This document shows positions 49,692 to 57,198 of a stretch of DNA of 64,000 nt, piece after piece (within the stretch, counting starts at the first letter, position 1; the number at the start of each line of letters is the position of its first letter). The stretch spans positions 1 through 64,000 of the forward strand of contig JAZOLH010000037.1 of NCBI GenBank assembly GCA_045652815.1. Reading direction: 5' to 3'. Below the pieces are notes generated by a model. It did not search any database and was not told where the DNA came from. It was given only the letters and a program-made list of their open reading frames with translations. The position numbers and the translations under genes were made by a program. Origin of the DNA: UMGS755 sp045652815 (lineage in GTDB: Bacteria > Bacillota > Clostridia > UBA1381 > UBA9506).

Positions 49692-50375
49692 ATGGCTATT
49701 TTCGCCATTTCCGATTTGCATCTGGGACTGTCAAACGACAAACCGATGGATATTTTCGGTGCCAGATGGGAAAATTATTTAGAGATTTTAAAAGAAAACT
49801 GGGAAAAAACCGTAAAGGAAGAGGATTTGGTTTTAATCCCGGGTGATACGTCCTGGGCAACTTATATCGACAGGGCCGAGGCAGACTTTGCCTTTTTGCA
49901 CTCTCTGCCCGGCAAAAAACTGATTTCCAAGGGCAATCACGACTATTGGTGGGAAACCCTCTCTAAGCTTAACAACTGGCTTTCATCTAAAGGGTATTCC
50001 GATATGCTTTTTTTGCATAACACCGTTTATCAGCACGAAAACATCGCGATTTGTGCCGCTAAGGGCTATCCCGATAACGGCAAAAGCGCAGAAGATATAA
50101 AACTGTTTAACAGGGAAGTGTCTCGCCTGAAATTGTCACTTGATATGGCAAAGAAATCAGGGGCGGAGACCCTGTATGTGATGATTCATTACCCGCCGCA
50201 GCCGGGTTCTGAATTTGCAAAATTGATGGAAGAATATGGCGTGAAGTTATGTCTTTACGGGCACTTGCACGGAAAACATCACGCTATGGCAGTACCGCCT
50301 GTGCAAAATGGCGTTGCCTATCGTTTAGTCTCTGCAGATTTTCTGCGGTTTGAGCCCCTTTTGATTGAAGATTGA
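49692..50375 (+). CDS. Calcineurin-type metallophosphoesterase
   Basis: A 227-residue cytoplasmic phosphoesterase. All metal motifs are present in order: ISDLHLG (residue 6), IPGDTSW (~53), SKGNHDYWW (~82), MIHYPPQ (~165) and YGHLHGKHH (~190). Substrate unknown. The ATG follows GAGGAG; upstream in-frame starts lie inside the rpmA terminator. The gene overlaps no other but is close to the ECF sigma gene. Confidence 0.92.
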   Translation: MAIFAISDLHLGLSNDKPMDIFGARWENYLEILKENWEKTVKEEDLVLIPGDTSWATYIDRAEADFAFLHSLPGKKLISKGNHDYWWETLSKLNNWLSSKGYSDMLFLHNTVYQHENIAICAAKGYPDNGKSAEDIKLFNREVSRLKLSLDMAKKSGAETLYVMIHYPPQPGSEFAKLMEEYGVKLCLYGHLHGKHHAMAVPPVQNGVAYRLVSADFLRFEPLLIED

Positions 50376-50404
50376 CGGAACTGAAAAGGAAGGGTGGTGA
50401 GCCC

Positions 50405-50986
50405 ATGTCCGAGCAGGAATTAATCAAGCGTTGTCAGGATGGTGACCTTTCCGCCTTTAATGAACTGATGGATGCTTATGACAATAAAATACTGTCTTAC
50501 TGCTATCGGATGCTGGGTAACCGCGCTGATGCGGAAGATGCCACTCAGGAAGTGTTTGTAAAGGTTTACCGCTTTATAGGTAAATTTACAGGAAAATCTT
50601 CATTTTCCACCTGGCTTTACAAAATTGCCTCCAACGTTTGTATGGATATGCTTCGAAAAGCAAAACGAAGAGGAGAATCGGTGAGTCTTCACCAGCAAAA
50701 TGATGAGGGAGACGAGTTTTCCTTACCGCTTGCCGATAGCGGGTTGTCACCTTTTGAAAAGGCGCAACTGTCAGAGGCACAAAAAGTGCTTTCTGATGCG
50801 CTCTCAAAATTGCCCGAAGAGCAAAAACAGGTGATTATCCTGCGGGATGTGGAAGGACTTTCCTATGAAGAAATTGCCGAGATTGTTCACGCGGCAGAGG
50901 GAACGGTTAAATCCCGCATCAACCGAGGCAGAAAAACATTACAAAAATTTTTAGAGCCCCATCGGGAACTTTTTACGTTGTCATAA
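50405..50986 (+). CDS. ECF RNA polymerase sigma factor
   Basis: A 193-residue SigW-like extracytoplasmic-function sigma factor. Region 2 has YRMLGNRADAEDATQEVFVK and FSTWLYKIASNVCMD; region 4 has LSYEEIAEIVHAAEGTVKSRI. The short linker between them is typical. It precedes a membrane anti-sigma gene by 42 bases, the standard arrangement for envelope-stress signalling. GGTGGTGA precedes the ATG. Confidence 0.95.
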   Translation: MSEQELIKRCQDGDLSAFNELMDAYDNKILSYCYRMLGNRADAEDATQEVFVKVYRFIGKFTGKSSFSTWLYKIASNVCMDMLRKAKRRGESVSLHQQNDEGDEFSLPLADSGLSPFEKAQLSEAQKVLSDALSKLPEEQKQVIILRDVEGLSYEEIAEIVHAAEGTVKSRINRGRKTLQKFLEPHRELFTLS

Positions 50987-51028
50987 CGTCTTAACAGTAG
51001 ATTGAATTTTTTGAAGGGAGGGTTAACC

Positions 51029-51805
51029 GTGAGCCAAACATGCGAAACGTGCAAAGAACAATTACCGTTATACATAGACGGAGCATGCACGGAAGCAGAG
51101 GCAGAAGCCATACGTGAGCATTTGTCCGTCTGCGAAGCGTGCCAAAAGGAAGAAGCCTTTTTGCGCAGTATTTCCGCAACAGCCAAAACATTACCCGGAC
51201 TTGCGGTGACCGAAGACTTTCGCCTGCGTTTACAAAATAGATTGGAACAGGAAGCGGCTAAACCGAAATCGCGCGTTCTGCCTTTGTGGAAAAAGGCGGC
51301 AGGATTTACAGCGGCAGCGGCTGTGATTGCCATCTCTGTTTTCACCTTTGGCAATCTGCCCGAAACCGATATTGCGCCTCCGCAGGACATCACATCTCAA
51401 GCGGTGCAGGGAGAAACAGCGCAGAAGGAAAACGATATATCCGTTCTTGCTGATACAGCGCGCCTTGAAACGAAGGATGAAGAAAAATCTGCCGGCGTTC
51501 CCGCAAGCGCAGAGAGTCAGGAAACTGCTGTCCAGCCCCGTTTTACCTATGCCACAAAAGGCGTTCTTCATTATACTTTTGATGAGGCGGCTTACCATCA
51601 GGCAGAAACCATTTTGTCAAACTGCGAATTTGATGGTACGGGTTACAAAGTACCTGTTGACGATATTGTTTCGGTTTGCGAAAAACTGGAAGATCTGGTG
51701 GGCTATGTAGGTCACAGACCATCGTCTGACAGTCCGGAAGCCGAAACGGAAGAAGAAAAGGAACTGTATAACAGTTTCGTCTGCATTATTATAGAAAAAG
51801 TATAA
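51029..51805 (+). CDS. Zinc-finger membrane anti-sigma factor
   Basis: A 258-residue partner of the sigma factor upstream. The N-terminal ZAS/zf-HC2 domain has CETCKEQLPLYIDGA and HLSVCEACQ (the H-x3-C-x2-C motif). One membrane segment lies about 97-117 (AAGFTAAAAVIAISVFTFG). The outer part is 130 residues with no recognised domain. GTG start with GGGAGGG. Signal-triggered release of the sigma factor is inferred from the family. Confidence 0.9.
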   Translation: MSQTCETCKEQLPLYIDGACTEAEAEAIREHLSVCEACQKEEAFLRSISATAKTLPGLAVTEDFRLRLQNRLEQEAAKPKSRVLPLWKKAAGFTAAAAVIAISVFTFGNLPETDIAPPQDITSQAVQGETAQKENDISVLADTARLETKDEEKSAGVPASAESQETAVQPRFTYATKGVLHYTFDEAAYHQAETILSNCEFDGTGYKVPVDDIVSVCEKLEDLVGYVGHRPSSDSPEAETEEEKELYNSFVCIIIEKV

Positions 51806-51837
51806 AAAAAGGGTTGCCATTTGGCAACTCTTTTTTT
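51804..51837. terminator. Bidirectional terminator
   Basis: Stem GGGTTGCCA with a short TT loop and T-run, between the anti-sigma gene and the convergent GNAT-like gene. Confidence 0.85.
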
Positions 51838-52204
51838 AATGTTCTTCAGCGGTAAAGTAACCCGCTAAAGAGAGGGAAAATTCCCCGTTATCTTCGCTAA
51901 ACCGAAGCAGGCGATAGAGTGATTCAAGGTCGGGATTTTTACCGTAAACGGTTTTAATGCCCTGCAAATCCGCCATATTCAAAATGGCCTTGGCAAGACC
52001 GTGGGCGATGGCTGTGCCGCCTTCGGCGTGAATCAAATCAAGGTAAACCTTGGTGTATTCTAACGTGATAGCGGCTAAACCACACAGGGTTTCGCCCTCG
52101 AACATCCCCATATACTGACATGGTGCGGCGGGAATGGTAACGCTATTGGCTTTACAGTAAGCCGAAATTTCGTTCTGATTATCTGTTTTGCGAATGGTTA
52201 ACAT
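51836..52204 (-). CDS. Small GNAT-like protein
   Basis: A 122-residue protein resembling a short GNAT acetyltransferase fold: GMFEGETLCGLAAITLE gives the central strands and GTAIAHGLAKAILNMADLQG matches the acetyl-CoA-binding helix region, though the canonical QxxGxG motif is degenerate. It may be a non-catalytic or divergent member. It starts four bases after the pseudouridine synthase gene. Confidence 0.65.
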   Translation of the reverse strand: MLTIRKTDNQNEISAYCKANSVTIPAAPCQYMGMFEGETLCGLAAITLEYTKVYLDLIHAEGGTAIAHGLAKAILNMADLQGIKTVYGKNPDLESLYRLLRFSEDNGEFSLSLAGYFTAEEH

Positions 52205-52208
52205 CGGT

Positions 52209-52925
52209 TTATCCTTTCAGTTTTTTCACTTCTTCATCGGTTAAATGTCGCCAAGAGCCAACGGGTAAATTCCCTAAAGAAATGGGACCTTCAGAGATGC
52301 GAATCAGTTTGGCGGCAGCGTGACCGATAGCGGCACACATTTTTCTCACCTGACGGTTGCGACCTTCGTGAAGGGTAATGAAAAGATCGGTGGTGTTAGA
52401 TGTTTTTTTGCCGTTTTTTACGCCTGCGGGGCGGGTTTTTCTGCCATCAATCACAACGCCTTTTTTCAAAGCGGCGATGGCATCTGCATCAGGAAAACCT
52501 GCCACGGTGGCAAGATATGTTTTACTGATTTCGTGGCTGGGATGAGTCAGACGGTTAGTTAAATCGCCATCGTTTGTTAAGAGCAAAAGACCTTCCGTAT
52601 CGTAGTCAAGACGACCAACGGGGTAAATGCGCCCCAAAGATGCAGGCACTAAATCCAGAACGGTTTCGCGGTCAAAATTGTCCTTTGCCGTTGTCACAAC
52701 CCCTGCGGGTTTATGGAGCATGATATACACTTTTTCTTCGGCTAGGGATACATTTTTACCGTCCACAGTAACGCTATCGTGCTCGGGATCGACTTTTGTG
52801 CCCAAGGTATCGCACAGGGTACCATTAACGCTCACACGTCCGTCCAAAATCATCGTTTCGGCACTGCGACGGGATGCAACACCACAAAGGGCCAGATATT
52901 TTTGCAATCTCATTTCTTCAGCCAT
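52209..52925 (-). CDS. RsuA/RluB-family rRNA pseudouridine synthase
   Basis: A 238-residue enzyme with an N-terminal S4 RNA-binding domain (MRLQKYLALCGVASRRSAE) and the catalytic domain with YPVGRLDYDTEGLLLLTNDG, the Asp being the nucleophile, then LHEGRNRQVRKMCAAIGH. It resembles RluB, which modifies U2605 of 23S rRNA; RsuA specificity cannot be excluded. Confidence 0.94.
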   Translation of the reverse strand: MAEEMRLQKYLALCGVASRRSAETMILDGRVSVNGTLCDTLGTKVDPEHDSVTVDGKNVSLAEEKVYIMLHKPAGVVTTAKDNFDRETVLDLVPASLGRIYPVGRLDYDTEGLLLLTNDGDLTNRLTHPSHEISKTYLATVAGFPDADAIAALKKGVVIDGRKTRPAGVKNGKKTSNTTDLFITLHEGRNRQVRKMCAAIGHAAAKLIRISEGPISLGNLPVGSWRHLTDEEVKKLKG

Positions 52926-52974
52926 GAATTCACCTTCGTTCTGCTTAACATAACAGTTTAATTATATAGGTTTT

Positions 52975-54111
52975 TCAGGCAAAGTTCAAGATGAATTTGA
53001 AAATATTGCGGAAATTATCCCAAAAGGTAGGGGGTGGCGGCGCTACAAAATGCACATCTGTTCCTGCCAGCAAATCCATTTCTTCTAAAATCTGTGTATC
53101 ATAGCGGATGGTCAGGCGCCCGATTTTTGAACCGGCTTTAATGGGGGCAGAGATGGTTTCGGGGATTAAATAATCCAGTTTGATGTGGCTGAGGCTGTCT
53201 TTATCCTGTGCTGTTGTGTAAAAAGTTTTGCCTGCAACTAAATCTAAAGATTCATAATTGCCGTTTTCGATGGGGACGGTTTTTAACACCATATTTTCTA
53301 AAATCAAAGGCGTGGCTTCTAAGACAGAAAAACCATAATCCAGCATAGTTTTATGGTCATTCCAATCGTTTGGAGCGTTCAGGGTGACACAAATTAAAAA
53401 TTCGTTATCCCGTTTTGCTGCAGATACTAAACATCGCCCCGTCTTTTTGGTGAATCCTGTTTTAACACCAATGCAACCTGCGTAAAGAGACAGGAGTTTG
53501 TTGTGGTTATGAAAACTGCGGGGAACGGAGTCTTCATCAGCCTGAGTGGTTTTGTTTTTGGTAGCAACGATTTCGGCAAAACGGGGGTTTGAAAGTGCCT
53601 CCTTTGTGATTAAAGCCAGATCGTAGGCAGTGGTGAAATGTCCCTCTTCATCAAGTCCGTTTGGGTTTTTAAAAGCGGTGTTTTTAGCACCGATGGCTTT
53701 TGCTTTTCGGGTCATCATCTGTGCAAAAGAGTTCACATCTTTTGCAATGTGTTCGGCAATGGCGATGGCAGCATCGTTGCCCGAGGAGAGCATCAGCCCA
53801 TAGAGTAAATCGCTCATGGGCAGGGTTTCGCCCGCCTTTACATACATACTGGAGCCCTCAGTTCCTGCGGCGTTATCGCTCACCGTTACAATCTCGTTTT
53901 CCTTGGCGTTTTCAAGGGCTAAAAGTGCGGTCATAATCTTGGTGGTACTGGCCATAGAATGGGTTTCATAAGCGTTTTTTTCAAACAAAACCCGCCCTGT
54001 TTGCCCGTCAATCAAACAAGCATATTTTGCGGAAACATTGATGGCGGAAACAGGCAGGGGAAAGGCAGAAATCAGCAGACAAAATGCAAGACAAAAAGCA
54101 ATCACTTTCAT
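52975..54111 (-). CDS. dacF: D-alanyl-D-alanine carboxypeptidase (DacF-like)
   Basis: A 378-residue low-molecular-weight penicillin-binding protein. The signal peptide ends near VSA-I (23). The active-site motifs are S55-TTK (MASTTKIM), SGN at 110-112 and KTG at 217-219. A C-terminal PBP5-like beta domain (about 265-360) and a hydrophobic/amphipathic tail WDNFRNIFKFILNF for membrane attachment follow. It trims the terminal D-Ala from stem peptides; it could serve vegetative wall or spore cortex. No spoIIA operon is next to it. Confidence 0.92.
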   Translation of the reverse strand: MKVIAFCLAFCLLISAFPLPVSAINVSAKYACLIDGQTGRVLFEKNAYETHSMASTTKIMTALLALENAKENEIVTVSDNAAGTEGSSMYVKAGETLPMSDLLYGLMLSSGNDAAIAIAEHIAKDVNSFAQMMTRKAKAIGAKNTAFKNPNGLDEEGHFTTAYDLALITKEALSNPRFAEIVATKNKTTQADEDSVPRSFHNHNKLLSLYAGCIGVKTGFTKKTGRCLVSAAKRDNEFLICVTLNAPNDWNDHKTMLDYGFSVLEATPLILENMVLKTVPIENGNYESLDLVAGKTFYTTAQDKDSLSHIKLDYLIPETISAPIKAGSKIGRLTIRYDTQILEEMDLLAGTDVHFVAPPPPTFWDNFRNIFKFILNFA

Positions 54112-54225
54112 ACAAACACTCCTTTTTTAAAACTATATGAAATGAAACAGGCGGGCATACAAAAAAATTTTAAAAATCAAAATTTTCTGTTTAAAATAAA
54201 AAAAGATAGGGTATATAATATATAA

Positions 54226-54250
54226 CAAAGTTATCCAAAGGGTAACTTTG
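54226..54250 (+). promoter_or_regulatory. 5'-terminal mRNA hairpin of hpf
   Basis: CAAAGTTATCC pairs perfectly (one G-U) with GGGTAACTTTG around AAA. It begins seven bases after a TATAAT at 54214, where transcription would start, so it probably caps the mRNA 5' end. Confidence 0.6.
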
Positions 54251-54278
54251 CATATATCAGGAAGAGGAGTTGACCTAT

Positions 54279-54815
54279 ATGAAAATAACGATGACAGGTA
54301 AACAGATTGAATTAACCCAGGGTTTAAAAGACAGAATCACCGATCGTTTCAGCAAACTCGATCGCTATTTCCACAAAGAAACGGAAGCAACGGTCACTCT
54401 TTCCGTACAGAAGGAACAGCAGGTTGTGGAAGCAACTGTCTATTCCGGTAGTTTGATTATGCGCGTGGAAGAAGCCACCAGCGATATGTACACAAGTATT
54501 GATAACGCTGTGGATATTTTAGAACGCCAGCTGAGAAAACACAAAACAAGAATCGAAAAGAAACTGAAAAAAGATACGTTTGATGCGGCATTTTTAGCTG
54601 AAATTCCTTACAGCAAAATTGTTGAGGAAGAAGATGAGTTTAACATTGTTCGCAAAAAGCGCTTTACAACAAAACCCATGAGCGCTGAAGAAGCCATTTT
54701 GCAGATGAACCTGCTGGGACATCAGTTCTATATTTTCCAGAATGCAGAAACGAGCGAAACCAATGTGGTTTACAAACGTAAAAGCGGCGACTACGGTCTG
54801 ATTGAACTTGGTTAA
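54279..54815 (+). CDS. hpf: Ribosome hibernation promoting factor, long form
   Basis: A 178-residue long HPF that dimerises 70S ribosomes into inactive 100S particles in stationary phase. The N-terminal HPF/RaiA domain (about 1-100) starts MKITMTGKQIELTQGLKD; the C-terminal domain (about 120-178) with VVRKKRF-like NIVRKKRFTTKPMSAEEAILQ, LLGHQFYIF and VVYKRKSGDYGLIE is the dimerisation part. The ATG is nine bases after GAAGAGGAG. Confidence 0.95.
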   Translation: MKITMTGKQIELTQGLKDRITDRFSKLDRYFHKETEATVTLSVQKEQQVVEATVYSGSLIMRVEEATSDMYTSIDNAVDILERQLRKHKTRIEKKLKKDTFDAAFLAEIPYSKIVEEEDEFNIVRKKRFTTKPMSAEEAILQMNLLGHQFYIFQNAETSETNVVYKRKSGDYGLIELG

Positions 54816-54849
54816 AAATTTTTGACGATATAAGGAGGCAACAAACAAC

Positions 54850-55383
54850 ATGGAACTCAAAGGCACAAAAACAGAGAAAAATTTGATGGAGGCATTTGCA
54901 GGCGAAAGTCAGGCGCGCAATAAATATACATATTTTGCGTCTGTTGCCAAAAAAGAAGGCTATCAGCAGATTGCCGCAATCTTTGAAGAAACTGCCAATA
55001 ACGAAAAAGAACATGCAAAACTGTGGTTTAAGGCATTGGGTGAACTGGGCGACACCGCGCAGAACCTTTTGCACGCTGCTGAGGGCGAAAACTATGAATG
55101 GACCGATATGTATAGCGGTTTTGCAAAAGATGCTGAAGAAGAAGGTTTCACAGCACTGGCGGCGCAGTTCCGTATGGTAGCGGCCATTGAAAAGACCCAC
55201 GAAGAACGCTATCGCAAACTTTTGTCTAACGTTGAAATGCAGGCAGTGTTTGAAAAAGCAGAAGAAACTATGTGGGAATGTCGCAACTGCGGTCATCTGG
55301 TGATCGGCAAAAAAGCACCTCAGGTTTGCCCTGTTTGTGCACATCCTCAGGCATACTTTGAAGTACGCAAAGAAAACTATTAA
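54850..55383 (+). CDS. rbr: Rubrerythrin
   Basis: A 177-residue peroxide-reducing protein of anaerobes. The four-helix diiron domain (1-137) has AGESQARNKY, EETANNEKEHAK and EKTHEERY; the C-terminal rubredoxin-like iron site is CRNCG and CPVCAHPQ. It takes electrons from rubredoxin (13649) to reduce hydrogen peroxide. It follows hpf, with its own AAGGAGG site. Confidence 0.97.
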   Translation: MELKGTKTEKNLMEAFAGESQARNKYTYFASVAKKEGYQQIAAIFEETANNEKEHAKLWFKALGELGDTAQNLLHAAEGENYEWTDMYSGFAKDAEEEGFTALAAQFRMVAAIEKTHEERYRKLLSNVEMQAVFEKAEETMWECRNCGHLVIGKKAPQVCPVCAHPQAYFEVRKENY

Positions 55384-55393
55384 TTCTTAAATT

Positions 55394-55428
55394 AAAAAGA
55401 GCCACGGGAGTTCCGTGGCTCTTTTTTT
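55394..55428. terminator. Bidirectional terminator between rbr and lonB
   Basis: Stem AAAAAGAGCCACGG with loop GAGTT and T-run; related to the 22521 terminator but with a different stem top. Confidence 0.9.
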
Positions 55429-57106
55429 ATGAACTTTGTGCGCTCATCACGCCTGTATCGGGATATGGCAGGGGAGAATGGGGCAGAGAATCAAGGTGGT
55501 GGTTCTCAAAAACAGTGTCGAACAGTTCACTTATGGTGCCAATAGGCACAACGGTGATCCCATCGGTTTTGTGGGCATCGTGCCTGTTATCTTTAGGAAT
55601 CAAAACAGTTTTGGCGCCTGCAGCCTTGGCGGCGGATACCTTTGCAGAAACACCACCCACGGGGAGAATGTGCCCTCGGATAGAGATTTCCCCTGTCATA
55701 GCTAGTCTGTTTGGAACGGGGATGCCTTTGATGGCGGAATAGACAGCAGTCAGGATGGCAGCGCCGGCAGAAGGACCGTCGATAGGTGTGCCGCCGGGTA
55801 GGTTAATGTGCAGGTGATAGGCAGTAGGGTCGATTTTGTAGAACTTTTTTAAAAGGGTGAGCATATTTTCAATGGAGGCACGGGCCGAACTCTGACGAAC
55901 CAGTTTTTGACCGCGACCGTCCAGCTGCTGCTGTTCCACAATGCCTGTCACTGTCAGTGTACCACATCCTGATTCGGCAGGGATGGCGCTGGCTTCCACA
56001 TCGATTAAAACCCCTGTACCGCCCTCTGAAACAGCCAGACCGTTGACTAAGCCGATGGTGGCGCCATTCGTGACTTTTTTATCATAGCGGGGCACATAGC
56101 GACCATTTTCCGCCACCCACTGTATGTGTTCGGGCAGGATGGTAAGACCATCATCCAGCGAGACAACGCTGCCTGCAGTTTGCACTAAATTCACCGCATC
56201 ACGACCGTTTTGTGCATAGGTACACACAAGGTCTAAAGCATCGGGAGATACGGTAAAACCGCTTTTTTGCGCCGCATTTTCGGCAATGATATGCATATCT
56301 GCTCCGGATAGGGGCGAAAAGAAGATTTCCACACAACGTGAGCGGAGTGCCGGCGGGATTTCTTCGGGGTTTCGGGTTGTGGCACCGATTAAACGAAAAT
56401 CCGCAGGCAGACCTTTTTGAAACATCTCGTGAATGTGCGGGGGGATGTTTTTGTTGCCGGAGGCATAGTAGGAACTTTCCAGCATAACCGTTCTGTCCTC
56501 TAACACCTTCAGGAGTTTATTCATCTGGGAGGGGTGCAACTCACCGATTTCATCTAAAAACAAAATACCACCGTGGGCACGGGTGACAGCCCCCGGTTTG
56601 GGTTGTGGAATCCCCGCAGGACCATAAGCACCTGCGCCCTGATAAATGGGGTCGTGAACGGAGCCAATCAAGGGGTCTGCGATACTGCGCTCATCAAAGC
56701 GTAGGGTGGTGGCATCCAGTTCAATGAACGGAGCGCCAGCGCGGAACGGTGTTTTTGTGCAGATGACAGCCTCTTTAAACACCGCACGTGCCGCCGCGGT
56801 TTTACCAACGCCGGGCGGTCCGTAGATTAAAATGTGTTGGGGGTTTGGGCTGCAAAGAGCGGCTTTTAAGGCCCGGATACTGTTTTCCTGACCGATAACG
56901 TCAGACAGTTCTCGGGGTCTTGTTTTTTCAGAGAGAGGTGTTGAAAGATGGATACCCCTTAGTCTGCGGAGTTTTTCCAGTTCCTTAGCCGAATCACTTT
57001 CAACGCCGCTTTTGCTTGACCGCTGGTTGCGGAGCATAGAGAAGAAATATAAACTCATTATGAGTGTTAAGAAAATCTGCAGAAACATAAAAATTGTATT
57101 AAACAA
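55427..57106 (-). CDS. lonB: Lon-family protease LonB (spore-associated)
   Basis: A 559-residue membrane-anchored Lon protease. The N-terminus has a membrane segment (about 5-22). The AAA domain has GPPGVGKTAAAR, FLDEIGELHPSQMNKLL and GATTRNPEEIPPALRSRC; the protease domain has DGPSAGAAI (catalytic Ser) and GGVSAKVSAAKAAG (catalytic Lys). Bacillus LonB is made in the forespore under sigma-F. The start is TTG, ten bases after GGAGG; both lie in a structured RNA element. Confidence 0.93.
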   Translation of the reverse strand: MFNTIFMFLQIFLTLIMSLYFFSMLRNQRSSKSGVESDSAKELEKLRRLRGIHLSTPLSEKTRPRELSDVIGQENSIRALKAALCSPNPQHILIYGPPGVGKTAAARAVFKEAVICTKTPFRAGAPFIELDATTLRFDERSIADPLIGSVHDPIYQGAGAYGPAGIPQPKPGAVTRAHGGILFLDEIGELHPSQMNKLLKVLEDRTVMLESSYYASGNKNIPPHIHEMFQKGLPADFRLIGATTRNPEEIPPALRSRCVEIFFSPLSGADMHIIAENAAQKSGFTVSPDALDLVCTYAQNGRDAVNLVQTAGSVVSLDDGLTILPEHIQWVAENGRYVPRYDKKVTNGATIGLVNGLAVSEGGTGVLIDVEASAIPAESGCGTLTVTGIVEQQQLDGRGQKLVRQSSARASIENMLTLLKKFYKIDPTAYHLHINLPGGTPIDGPSAGAAILTAVYSAIKGIPVPNRLAMTGEISIRGHILPVGGVSAKVSAAKAAGAKTVLIPKDNRHDAHKTDGITVVPIGTISELFDTVFENHHLDSLPHSPLPYPDTGVMSAQSS

Positions 57107-57197
57107 AAAATGTACGCCTCCTGTTCATCGCTTGCCGACTGTTATCGGTTTTAGTATGAACAGATGTGCAAATTTTATTGCACGGCGTACATTTTTT
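57105..57197 (-). promoter_or_regulatory. Three-way-junction RNA element over the lonB start
   Basis: Outer stem of 14 bp (AAAAAATGTACGCC and complement, 57105-57118/57184-57197). Inside are GTGCAA/TTGCAC (57166-57183) and CTGTTCAT/ATGAACAG (57121-57163), the latter with an inner CCGA/TCGG. The lonB AGGAGG and TTG start lie in or beside the 3' strand. It fills the pcrA-lonB gap. Could be a terminator or a translation switch. Confidence 0.7.
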
Positions 57198-57198
57198 A

